Positions 15,954-22,771 of a DNA stretch of 64,000 bases are shown here, in pieces. The first letter of the stretch is position 1, and every line of letters starts with the position of its first letter. Source of the stretch: Longispora albida DSM 44784 (GTDB taxonomy: Bacteria; Actinomycetota; Actinomycetes; Mycobacteriales; Micromonosporaceae); NCBI RefSeq assembly GCF_000379825.1, contig NZ_KB903814.1, positions 791,536-855,535 of the forward strand, given 5' to 3'. The position numbers were made by a program, and so were the translations under genes. The notes under the pieces were generated by a model. The model ran no database searches. It worked only from the letters and a program-made list of their open reading frames with translations, and had not been told where the DNA came from.

Positions 15954-16814
15954 GTGACGACACCTGCCCCCGCCCTCACCCATGCCGCGCACGGCCGCGA
16001 CGACGCAGCCCCCGCACTGGCCCTCCTGTGCGACTGGACCCCGTCCGGCCGCCCGGTCAACCCGCTCCAGCCCGGCGACCTGGGCTGGCACCTGCGCTTC
16101 GACGCCGAGGAGGTGGCTGGCAGCATCCACGTCTGGTCAGCCTCCGACGGCCCGGTCGCCGTCGGCCTGCTCGACGGCCCCGTGCTCCGCCTGGCGCTGA
16201 ACCCGGCCCCCGGCTGGGACATCGAGGCGCTCGCCGACGCGATCTGCGCGCTCACGGACGGCACCGAGGCCTGGTGCGACGCGCCGAGCGACGCGCTCAA
16301 GGCCGCGCTGCTGAGCCGGGGCTGGAACGACGACACGGGCGAGCCGTGGCCGATCTTCTTCCTCGGTACCGCTCCCGCCTTCCCCGCCTCCGCCGCGATC
16401 GTGACCGAGGCCGGCGCCGCCGACCGGGTCGCCGTGCAGCGGGCGGCCTTCGAGGGCTCGACCTTCACCGCCGAACGCTGGCAGGCGATGAAGGACTCAC
16501 TGGCCGGGCACCTCGCCGTCGAGGTCATCGTCCGCACCCCCGGCGGCGAACCAGCCGCGGCAGCCACCGGCTGGCTCGCTGGCCCCGGCAAGTGCGCCGT
16601 CCTCGAACCCGTCGGCGCGCACCCTGACCACCGGGGCCACCGCCACGCCAGGGCAGCCGTCCACGCGGCCTGCGCAGCGCTCTTCGACCGGGGCGCCTCA
16701 GGCGTGTCGGTCCTCACACCCGGCGACAACACCGCCGCCGTCGCCCTGTACACCTCGGCGGGTTTCCGCCGCGAAGGCCAGATCGGCAGCCTCCACCGCC
16801 CGGCGCGGGCCTGA
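15954..16814 (+). CDS. GNAT-family N-acetyltransferase
   Basis: The 286-residue protein has a C-terminal GNAT core: an acetyl-CoA loop in HPDHRGHRHARA and the closing DNTAAVALYTSAGFRREG motif. The N-terminal half (about residues 1-150) has GNAT-like beta strands (GSIHVWSASDGPVAVGLL) and may be a degenerate second GNAT domain. It probably acetylates a small-molecule amine or protein in the cytoplasm; the substrate is unknown. The GTG at 15954 fits a leaderless start. The ATPase gene follows after 21 bases and may be co-transcribed. Confidence 0.85.
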   Translation: MTTPAPALTHAAHGRDDAAPALALLCDWTPSGRPVNPLQPGDLGWHLRFDAEEVAGSIHVWSASDGPVAVGLLDGPVLRLALNPAPGWDIEALADAICALTDGTEAWCDAPSDALKAALLSRGWNDDTGEPWPIFFLGTAPAFPASAAIVTEAGAADRVAVQRAAFEGSTFTAERWQAMKDSLAGHLAVEVIVRTPGGEPAAAATGWLAGPGKCAVLEPVGAHPDHRGHRHARAAVHAACAALFDRGASGVSVLTPGDNTAAVALYTSAGFRREGQIGSLHRPARA

Positions 16815-16835
16815 CGCGTCGGGCACCATAGCCAG

Positions 16836-17570
16836 GTGATCATCGACGGCGTCTCCATCCCCGACTTCCCCCACGCGGAGCCACCGCTCCGCCGGGGACG
16901 GTGGCCGATGACCGTGCCGGCCGTTGGCCAGATCTTCGCCGAGGGCCTGAAGTTCCGTACCCCGGTGACGTTCCTGGTCGGCGAGAACGGCTCCGGCAAG
17001 TCCACGGTGCTCGAAGCGATCGCCGAGGCCTACGGGCTCGAACCGCACGGCGGCCACCGCGGCATGTACGCGACCGACCAGCAGCGCTCCGACCTCGGCC
17101 GCAGGATGAAGCTGAGCCGGACGAAGACCGGCAGCCGCATGCTCGGCGCGCGGACCCGCGGGTTCTTCCTCCGCGCCGAGACGGCCTACGAGGTGTTCAC
17201 GGAGAACTTCGGCAAGGCCGGGTACGGCGACCGGCACCCCGACCAGGTCAGCCACGGCGAGAGCGTGCTCCAGGTGCTCGACGGCCGGTTCACCGACGTC
17301 GGCCTGTACCTGCTCGACGAGCCGGAGGACGGCCTGTCCTTCACGTCGTGCCTGCGGCTCCTCGCCCAGTTCGAGCTGCTGGTCCAGCGCGACGCCCAGA
17401 TCATCTGCGCGACGCACTCCCCGGTCCTGTCGGCGTACCCGGGCGCGACGGTCCTGGAGGTCGGCAGGCACGGCGTCCGCGAGGTGGCGTGGCGGGAGCT
17501 GGAGGTGGTCGACCACTGGGCGCGGTTCCTGGCCAGGCCCGAGGCGTACCTTTCCGGCCTGCTCGACTGA
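16836..17570 (+). CDS. ABC-type AAA ATPase (OLD/RecF-like, stand-alone)
   Basis: The 244-residue protein has Walker A GENGSGKST (about residues 50-58), a signature-like VSHGESVLQ and Walker B LYLLDEPEDGLS, then the switch His in CATHSPVLS. This is the layout of stand-alone cytoplasmic AAA_21/AAA_23 ATPases related to RecF and OLD proteins rather than to transporters: there is no permease nearby and the protein is short. Its role is unknown; some relatives work with nucleases, but none is visible here. The GTG start follows the acetyltransferase stop by 21 bases. Confidence 0.85.
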   Translation: MIIDGVSIPDFPHAEPPLRRGRWPMTVPAVGQIFAEGLKFRTPVTFLVGENGSGKSTVLEAIAEAYGLEPHGGHRGMYATDQQRSDLGRRMKLSRTKTGSRMLGARTRGFFLRAETAYEVFTENFGKAGYGDRHPDQVSHGESVLQVLDGRFTDVGLYLLDEPEDGLSFTSCLRLLAQFELLVQRDAQIICATHSPVLSAYPGATVLEVGRHGVREVAWRELEVVDHWARFLARPEAYLSGLLD

Positions 17571-17621
17571 GATCTGTGAATATAGGACCCGGGACCGCCC
17601 GGCCGGGGCGATCATGACGCT

Positions 17622-18158
17622 ATGCGTGAACTTCTGGCCCGGAACTGGGGATGGATCGTCCTCCGAGGCGTGATGGCCGTCCTGTTCGGCCTCATCGCGA
17701 TCATCTGGCCGGACATCACCGTCCTGGCCCTCGTCTTCCTGTGGGGCGCGTACGCGATCGTCGACGGGATCACCGCCGGCTGGGTCGGCTTCCAGAGCGG
17801 CACGAGCAACCGCTGGCTGTGGATCCTGACCGGCATCTCCGGCGTGCTGGCCGGCGTCATCAGCTTCGCCTGGCCCGGCGTGACGGCGATGGTGCTGCTG
17901 ATCTTCATCGCGGTCTGGTCGATCATGGTCGGCGTCTTCCAGATCGTCTCCGCGTGGCAGCTGCGCAAGGAGGTCGAGGGCGAATGGCTGCTGGCGCTGT
18001 CCGGCGCACTGTTCGTCCTGCTCGGCGCCTTCCTGCTGATCCGGCCGGGACAGGGCATCGCCGCGCTGACGATCGCACTGGGCATCTGGGCCCTGATCTG
18101 GGGCGTCACCCTGGTAGCCCTGGGCCTCAAAGCCCGTCAGCTTGTGCCGACCCGGTGA
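17622..18158 (+). CDS. HdeD-family integral membrane protein
   Basis: The 178-residue protein contains six hydrophobic segments, including GWIVLRGVMAVLFGLIAII, ITVLALVFLWGAYAIVDG and ALFVLLGAFLLI, arranged as three repeated pairs. This is the DUF308/HdeD pattern. HdeD contributes to acid resistance in Escherichia coli; the function in actinomycetes is not established. The last codons form part of the outer arm of a 95-nt nested hairpin, so translation termination and transcription termination are physically linked here. Confidence 0.92.
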   Translation: MRELLARNWGWIVLRGVMAVLFGLIAIIWPDITVLALVFLWGAYAIVDGITAGWVGFQSGTSNRWLWILTGISGVLAGVISFAWPGVTAMVLLIFIAVWSIMVGVFQIVSAWQLRKEVEGEWLLALSGALFVLLGAFLLIRPGQGIAALTIALGIWALIWGVTLVALGLKARQLVPTR

Positions 18159-18245
18159 GCGGAAATCTGAGCTGCGCAGAACAAAAGCCCGTGTACAACC
18201 AGTACACGGGCTTTCGTTCTGCTTGTCAGATTTCCGCTCACCGGG
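18151..18245 (+). terminator. Long nested hairpin terminator after hdeD-like gene
   Basis: The outer arms 18151-18170 and 18226-18245 are a perfect 20-bp inverted repeat. The inner arms 18176-18196 and 18202-18222 pair at 20 of 21 positions around the loop AACCA. Between the two stems are 5 unpaired bases on the left and 3 on the right. The inner GCCCGTGTAC stem has an A-tract and a T-tract and would be a normal terminator by itself. The outer stem includes the hdeD stop codon and the end of the regulator fragment on the other strand. Confidence 0.85.
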
Positions 18246-18435
18246 CCACCTCGCGTTGGATCAAAACCACATTTAACGGGTGCTCCAGGAGGCGGCTCAT
18301 CGCAGGGTCCAGGCCCGGCGGAACCCGCTCGGCACCCAGCGCCCGCAGGAACCCAACCAGCGCGGCGCTGGCCGGGACTGGGGCGCTCGGGTCGTAGCCG
18401 CGCAGGTTCACGAACAGCCCGTCCCCTGGGGAGCA
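18238..18435 (-). pseudogene. Fragment of AfsR/SARP-type NB-ARC regulator
   Basis: About 60 residues on the minus strand read FVNLRGYDPSAPVPASAALV, then GFLRALGAERVPPGLD. This matches a conserved stretch inside the NB-ARC ATPase part of large actinomycete regulators (typical form: LYVNLRGYDP...ALAGFLRALGV). There is no Walker A motif upstream and no continuation downstream; the frame ends in the hairpin next to hdeD. I read it as a decayed remnant, perhaps left by a deletion whose edge lies near the hairpin. Confidence 0.55.
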
Positions 18436-18617
18436 CGCGGAGTGTCCACTCTGGACCTCCCCGTTGCCCGCGAGTCTCTCATCGGGATCGATGGCGGGTG
18501 TCCGGGGATGTCCGGACGTGTCCAGGATCGGCGAGCTGGGCGGTCGCATCGGGCACAGTGACGTCCAGCGAGACGCGGTCCCGTTGCGCGTCACCACCTC
18601 GGAAGGAAACAACGATC
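18246..18617. other. Intergenic stretch holding only the regulator fragment
   Basis: Apart from the NB-ARC remnant at its left, I see no gene in these 372 bases. The right end contains the ribosome site GGAAGGA of the secreted-protein gene. Confidence 0.5.
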
Positions 18618-18911
18618 ATGACTAAACTCCGCCGGAGCCTCGCCGTCACCGCAGCCGGGCTCCTGGGTGCCGGCGCCCTGCTCTCCCTTGCCAGCCCGGC
18701 GTCCGCGAGCGGCACCTACGTGCCGGGGTGCATCGACCGCAACGTGCAGTCGAGCTGGGTCACGCTGAAGAACAACTGCGGCTACGACATGCGCATGCAG
18801 GTCCACATCGGCGCCTACCCCGACACGAGTTGCTTCACGGTCAAGGCCGGCAAGTCGGAGACCGTCTTCTGGGGCGGGGCCGGCTACTACCAGCACACGG
18901 TGAAGTGCTGA
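18618..18911 (+). CDS. Small secreted disulfide protein, tendamistat-like
   Basis: The 97-residue precursor has a signal peptide (residues 1-31, ending ASPASAS) and a mature part of about 66 residues with four Cys. Cys spacing is C-x15-C-x17-C-x23-C. The first two intervals equal those of the alpha-amylase inhibitor tendamistat, whose third interval is longer (27 residues). The inhibitory Trp-Arg-Tyr triplet of tendamistat is not conserved; the corresponding region reads SSWVT. It is therefore probably a tendamistat-fold secreted protein with another or unknown target. GGAAGGA lies ten bases before the ATG. A strong terminator follows at once. Confidence 0.7.
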   Translation: MTKLRRSLAVTAAGLLGAGALLSLASPASASGTYVPGCIDRNVQSSWVTLKNNCGYDMRMQVHIGAYPDTSCFTVKAGKSETVFWGGAGYYQHTVKC

Positions 18912-18920
18912 CCTTCGCCT

Positions 18921-18959
18921 GAACGCCCGCCGGTGGAGCACCTCCACCGGCGGGCGTTC
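18921..18959. terminator. Strong bidirectional terminator hairpin
   Basis: A perfect 17-bp stem, GAACGCCCGCCGGTGGA (18921-18937) with 18943-18959, has the 5-base loop GCACC. It lies between the convergent secreted-protein and phosphatase genes. Confidence 0.88.
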
Positions 18960-18968
18960 CGTCGTTCC

Positions 18969-19556
18969 CTAGTGGACGTTCCAGGCCGTGATGACCGGCT
19001 GGCCGCCCTCGGTGGCGAGGTAGCCGAGCGTGCCTGGGTGCGGGTGGCCGAGAATCCAGGCCATCGACGGGCCGAGGCCGAGCCAGCGCATGGCGAGAAT
19101 CCGGGACAGGTGCCCGTGTGCGACCACCGCGACGTCCCCGCCTTCCAGCAGTGGCCGGATCCGGTCCAGCACGCCGTCGACCCGGGCGGCCACCTGCGCG
19201 AGGTCCTCGCCGGGGTGCTCGGCGCCGCCGGGGACCACCCCGTCGCGCCAGAGATCCCAGCCCGGCCGGGCGGCCTGGATCTGTTCGGCGGTCAGGCCTT
19301 CGTAGCCGCCGTAGTCCCATTCGAGCAGACCCGGGTCGGGCTGGACATCCGTCAGGCCCGCCAGTTCCGCTGTCCGCATCGCCCGGCTCAGCGGGCTGCT
19401 GAACACCGCTGCCAGGGTCCGCCCGGCCAGCTTCGGCGCGAGGGCCCTGGCTGAGGCTTCGCCTGCTTCGGTCAATGGCACATCGGTCCGGCCCGCGTGC
19501 TGGCCCGACAGGCTCCACGCGGTCTGGCCGTGCCGGATCACGATCAGTTCACCCAT
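18969..19556 (-). CDS. Histidine phosphatase family protein
   Basis: The 195-residue protein starts VIRHGQTAWS-like, with the phospho-accepting His in the RHGQT motif near the N-terminus. It also has the conserved SSPLSRAMRTAE and the second catalytic His in VVAHGHLSR. This is the phosphoglycerate-mutase-like branch of cytoplasmic acid phosphatases; the substrate cannot be inferred. ATG 19556 is chosen because TATCGT lies eight bases upstream in leaderless position. It is convergent with the tendamistat-like gene. Confidence 0.92.
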   Translation of the reverse strand: MGELIVIRHGQTAWSLSGQHAGRTDVPLTEAGEASARALAPKLAGRTLAAVFSSPLSRAMRTAELAGLTDVQPDPGLLEWDYGGYEGLTAEQIQAARPGWDLWRDGVVPGGAEHPGEDLAQVAARVDGVLDRIRPLLEGGDVAVVAHGHLSRILAMRWLGLGPSMAWILGHPHPGTLGYLATEGGQPVITAWNVH

Positions 19557-19589
19557 GATCAAGAACGATAGCCGCAGCGGGACGGTCCA

Positions 19590-20084
19590 CTATGGTCCGG
19601 GATGCGCGACGCCGTCCCCGCGGATGTGCTCGAAGATCAGGCTGGTCTCGGCGTGGGCGACCTCCGGCCTGGTCAGCAGGTGGTCGAGCACGAAGTCGCG
19701 CAGGCTCTCCGCGCCGGGCACGGCGACGTGCAGGAGGTAGTCCGTCTGCCCGGTCACGTGGTAGACGGCGAGGACGCCGGGCAGCCGGGCGGCTGTGCCC
19801 CGGAAGCTGTCGACCTGCGCGCGGCCGTGCGCGGCGAGCCGGACGGACACCATCGCCTGGAGCGCGAACCCGAGCGCCGCCAGGTCGACGTCGGCGTGGA
19901 AGCCCCGGATGACCCCCTGGTCGCGGAGCGCGCGCAGCCGGGTCAGGCAGGTGGAGGCGGCGATACCGCAGGCCTCGGCCAGCGCGGCGTTCGACATCCG
20001 GCCGTCCCTGGCCAGCAGGGCCAGCAGCTTGCGGTCGGTGGAATCGAGGCGAAGATCCTTCGGCACGAAGCCAGTATGGATCAT
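19590..20084 (-). CDS. Lrp/AsnC-family transcriptional regulator
   Basis: The 164-residue protein has an N-terminal helix-turn-helix (ALAEACGIAASTCLTRLRAL) and a C-terminal ACT-like RAM domain (MVSVRLAAHG, VTGQTDYLLHVAV). Such proteins form octamers that sense amino acids. It is transcribed divergently from a PLP enzyme of methionine/cysteine metabolism, and the intergenic DNA holds two direct CAGAATTT repeats, so it very probably regulates that gene and itself in response to a sulfur amino acid (inference). Confidence 0.93.
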   Translation of the reverse strand: MIHTGFVPKDLRLDSTDRKLLALLARDGRMSNAALAEACGIAASTCLTRLRALRDQGVIRGFHADVDLAALGFALQAMVSVRLAAHGRAQVDSFRGTAARLPGVLAVYHVTGQTDYLLHVAVPGAESLRDFVLDHLLTRPEVAHAETSLIFEHIRGDGVAHPGP

Positions 20085-20176
20085 GGACCCAGAATTTTGC
20101 GAGCACAGATCAAGATCATTCAGAATTTCCTGCAGTACTGTTGCCGAACTCGCTCGGATTCTTCATGATCCGAGGC
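20085..20176. promoter_or_regulatory. Divergent regulatory region with CAGAATTT direct repeats
   Basis: The region is AT-rich relative to its surroundings. CAGAATTT occurs at 20090-20097 and again at 20121-20128, each preceded by GATCAT, 31 bases apart (about three helical turns). This fits cooperative binding by an Lrp/AsnC octamer. Confidence 0.55.
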
Positions 20177-21319
20177 ATGACCAGCCGCATGACCAGCATC
20201 GACACGCTCGCCGTCCACGCCGGCCGCGAGGACCTGGCGGGCCTCGGCGCGCACGTGCCGCCGATCGACCTGTCCAGCACGTACCCGCTGCCCGACGTCA
20301 CCGTCGGCGGCGACTCGTACGAGGCCCTGGCGACCGGCGGGCGCCCGATCGACGGCGGCAGCCTGGTCTACCAGCGCCTGTGGAACCCGACCGTCGCACG
20401 GTTCGAGGACGCGCTGGCCCGGATGGAGGGCACGGCAGAGGCGGTCGCGTTCGGCTCGGGTATGGCGGCGCTGACCGCGATCCTGCTGGCCAGCCCGAAG
20501 AAGCACGTCGTGGCGGTCCGCCCGCTGTACGGCGGCTCCGACCACCTCCTGGCCACGGGCATGCTCGGCACCGAGGTGACCTGGGCTTCGGCCGACGGCG
20601 TGGCTGCGGCCATCCGGCCGGACACCGGCCTGGTGATCCTGGAGACCCCGGCCAACCCGACGCTCGACCTGGTCGACATCTCCGCCGTGGCCGCGGCGGC
20701 CGGCGACGTGCCGGTGCTGGTCGACAACACGTTCGCCACGCCGGTACTCCAGCGGCCGGCCGAGCACGGGGCGACCCTGGTGCTGCACTCGGCGACGAAG
20801 TACCTCGGCGGGCACGGCGACGTGCTCGGCGGCGTCGTGGCCTGCCCGCCGGAGTGGGCGGCGCGGCTGCGGTCGACGCGGGCGATCACGGGCGGGCTGC
20901 TGCACCCGCTGGCCGGGTACATGCTGCACCGCGGGCTCCAGACGCTCCCGGTGCGGATCCGGGCCCAGCAGGACGCGGCCATCAAGCTCGCCGACGCCCT
21001 GATCCCGCTGACCGAGCGCGTGTACTACCCGGGAGCCGACCCGCTGGTCGGCAGGCAGATGTCCGGCCCGGGCGCGATCCTGGCCTTCGCGGTGCGCGGC
21101 GGGTACGAGGCGGCCTCCCGGGTCGCGAGCGCCTGCCAGCTCGCCACGCACGCCGTGTCGCTCGGCGGGGTCGACACGCTGATCCAGCACCCGGCAGCCC
21201 TCACGCACCGGCCGGTCGCCGCCGAGGCCAAGCCGCACGGGAACGTGCTGCGGGTGTCCGTGGGCCTCGAGGACCCGGCCGACATCATCGCCGACCTGAC
21301 GCAGGCACTGTCCGCGTAG
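20177..21319 (+). CDS. Cys/Met-metabolism PLP enzyme (methionine gamma-lyase/cystathionine lyase type)
   Basis: From ATG 20177 the product has 380 residues. It is a fold-type I PLP enzyme with the PLP Lys in HSATKYLGGHGD, the FGSGMAAL loop and VDNTFATPVLQRP. These are the signatures of the transsulfuration family (cystathionine gamma-synthase, gamma-lyase, methionine gamma-lyase). Specificity cannot be fixed by eye; the adjoining Lrp/AsnC regulator favours a catabolic lyase. CATGAT seven bases upstream of 20177 suggests a leaderless start; an ATG at 20141 is also in frame. Confidence 0.88.
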   Translation: MTSRMTSIDTLAVHAGREDLAGLGAHVPPIDLSSTYPLPDVTVGGDSYEALATGGRPIDGGSLVYQRLWNPTVARFEDALARMEGTAEAVAFGSGMAALTAILLASPKKHVVAVRPLYGGSDHLLATGMLGTEVTWASADGVAAAIRPDTGLVILETPANPTLDLVDISAVAAAAGDVPVLVDNTFATPVLQRPAEHGATLVLHSATKYLGGHGDVLGGVVACPPEWAARLRSTRAITGGLLHPLAGYMLHRGLQTLPVRIRAQQDAAIKLADALIPLTERVYYPGADPLVGRQMSGPGAILAFAVRGGYEAASRVASACQLATHAVSLGGVDTLIQHPAALTHRPVAAEAKPHGNVLRVSVGLEDPADIIADLTQALSA

Positions 21320-21337
21320 CTCAGCACTTCCCCAGCC

Positions 21338-21374
21338 ACGCTGGCCGCCCGTACCTGATCCGGGTGGCCAGCGT
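21338..21374. terminator. Terminator hairpin between convergent genes
   Basis: ACGCTGGCCGCCCG (21338-21351) pairs with CGGGTGGCCAGCGT (21361-21374) with one G-U type mismatch and a 9-base loop. Confidence 0.75.
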
Positions 21375-21380
21375 TCGTTC

Positions 21381-21713
21381 TCAGCCCCGTGGCGCGTACA
21401 TGATCACGGCCACGCCGAGCAGGCACAGCGCCGCGCCGATCACGTCGTACCGATCCGGCCTGAACCGGTCGGCGACCATGCCCCACGCGAGCGAACCGGC
21501 GACGAACACGCCGCCGTACGCCGCCAGGATCCGGCCGAAGTGCGCCTCCGGCTGGAACGTCGCGACGAACCCGTAGGCACCTAGCGCGAGGACACCAGCG
21601 GCGATCCACAGCACGCCCCGGTGCTCCCGCCAGCCCTGCCACACCAGCCAGGCCCCGCCGATCTCGGCCAGCGCGGCCAGCACGAACAACACGACGGACC
21701 GCAGGACGCTCAC
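21381..21713 (-). CDS. YnfA/UPF0060-family small membrane protein
   Basis: The 110-residue protein has four membrane helices and the family blocks [35 protein letters not shown] and [17 protein letters not shown]. YnfA proteins resemble small multidrug resistance transporters in fold; transport function is not proven for most. The start is a GTG at 21713 with TAGGGT seven bases upstream, which gives the usual family length. The gene follows the phosphotransferase gene after 10 bases, so read-through from it is possible. Confidence 0.93.
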   Translation of the reverse strand: MSVLRSVVLFVLAALAEIGGAWLVWQGWREHRGVLWIAAGVLALGAYGFVATFQPEAHFGRILAAYGGVFVAGSLAWGMVADRFRPDRYDVIGAALCLLGVAVIMYAPRG

Positions 21714-21723
21714 GAGCCAGACC

Positions 21724-22647
21724 CTACGCGAGGATCTCCCCCAGGACGCGCCGCGCCTCGGCGACTTCGGCCTGCGATTCGGCGTCGTCGTACCGGAGCT
21801 CGCGGGCATAGGTGGTCAGCGTCTTCCACAGCGCCCAGCCCCGGCCGCGCGCCCACGTACCGTCGTCGGCGCCGATCCCGGAACGGAAGGCCTCACGGGC
21901 AGCTCCGGACAGGACGGTCCAGGCGATGGCCAGGTCGCAGGACGGGTCACCCACTCCGCAGGTACCGAAGTCGATGACGGCGGCCAGCGCGCCGTCCCGG
22001 ACGAGCAGGTTCCCGAGGGCCACGTCGCCGTGGAACCACACCGGCTGCCCGTCCCAGTCCGAGCGGAGCGCCGACTCCCAGATCTCCGTCACGGCGTCCC
22101 GGGGCACGTGCCCGCCGAGCGCCTCGATCGCCTCCCTGGCCTGCCTGTCCCACACGCGCAGCGAGCCGCCCCGGTACCAGCTGTGCAGGCCAGGCTCCGG
22201 CCCGCCTACCGGATCGGCCGCCCGGAGCGCGGCCAGGAACCCGGCAAGGCGCTCCGCGAAGGCGCTCGGGTCACCGATCCCGGCCGTGCTCGCGGGCTCG
22301 GCGTCGATCCACTCGTAGACCGACCAGGGGAAGGCGAAGCCCTCACCGGGTACACCTTTCGCTATTGGCACCGGAATCCGCAGCGGCACCTGCGTGGCGA
22401 GCACTGGCAGCCACTGGTGTTCCTTGGTGACCGCCAGCGCGTACTCCCTGGCCGTCGGCAGCCGGATCGACATGTGGTCGCCGAGGTGGAACGTCTGGTT
22501 GTCCCAGCCGCTGCTGGCCACCGGCCGCACGGGCAGGTCCGTCCACTGGGGAAACTGGCTGGCGATCAACCGCTGGACGACCTCCAGGTCCACGAGGCGG
22601 CGGTCGGGCATCGGCACGTCGTCCGGGTCTGCGATCACGCCAGCCAT
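21724..22647 (-). CDS. Aminoglycoside phosphotransferase-family kinase
   Basis: From ATG 22647 the product has 307 residues; the start could lie elsewhere within about 40 codons upstream, since no clear ribosome site is seen. It has the ATP-binding N-lobe ([25 protein letters not shown]) and the APH catalytic block [13 protein letters not shown] with Asp, followed by [17 protein letters not shown] with the metal-binding Asp. The family phosphorylates antibiotics or small metabolites. Resistance to a particular drug cannot be inferred, and the dispersed genomic distribution of such paralogs suggests a metabolic role. Confidence 0.87.
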   Translation of the reverse strand: MAGVIADPDDVPMPDRRLVDLEVVQRLIASQFPQWTDLPVRPVASSGWDNQTFHLGDHMSIRLPTAREYALAVTKEHQWLPVLATQVPLRIPVPIAKGVPGEGFAFPWSVYEWIDAEPASTAGIGDPSAFAERLAGFLAALRAADPVGGPEPGLHSWYRGGSLRVWDRQAREAIEALGGHVPRDAVTEIWESALRSDWDGQPVWFHGDVALGNLLVRDGALAAVIDFGTCGVGDPSCDLAIAWTVLSGAAREAFRSGIGADDGTWARGRGWALWKTLTTYARELRYDDAESQAEVAEARRVLGEILA

Positions 22648-22771
22648 GCCAGCACGCACGCACACCACCCGCAACGCATTATGCGAAGGAGCCTGACGGA
22701 CGCGGGGCTCGCTCCGCGTCTTCGCCTGCCTGAGCTGCCCCGGCACACCAGTGGTCCTCAACCCGCAGTAG

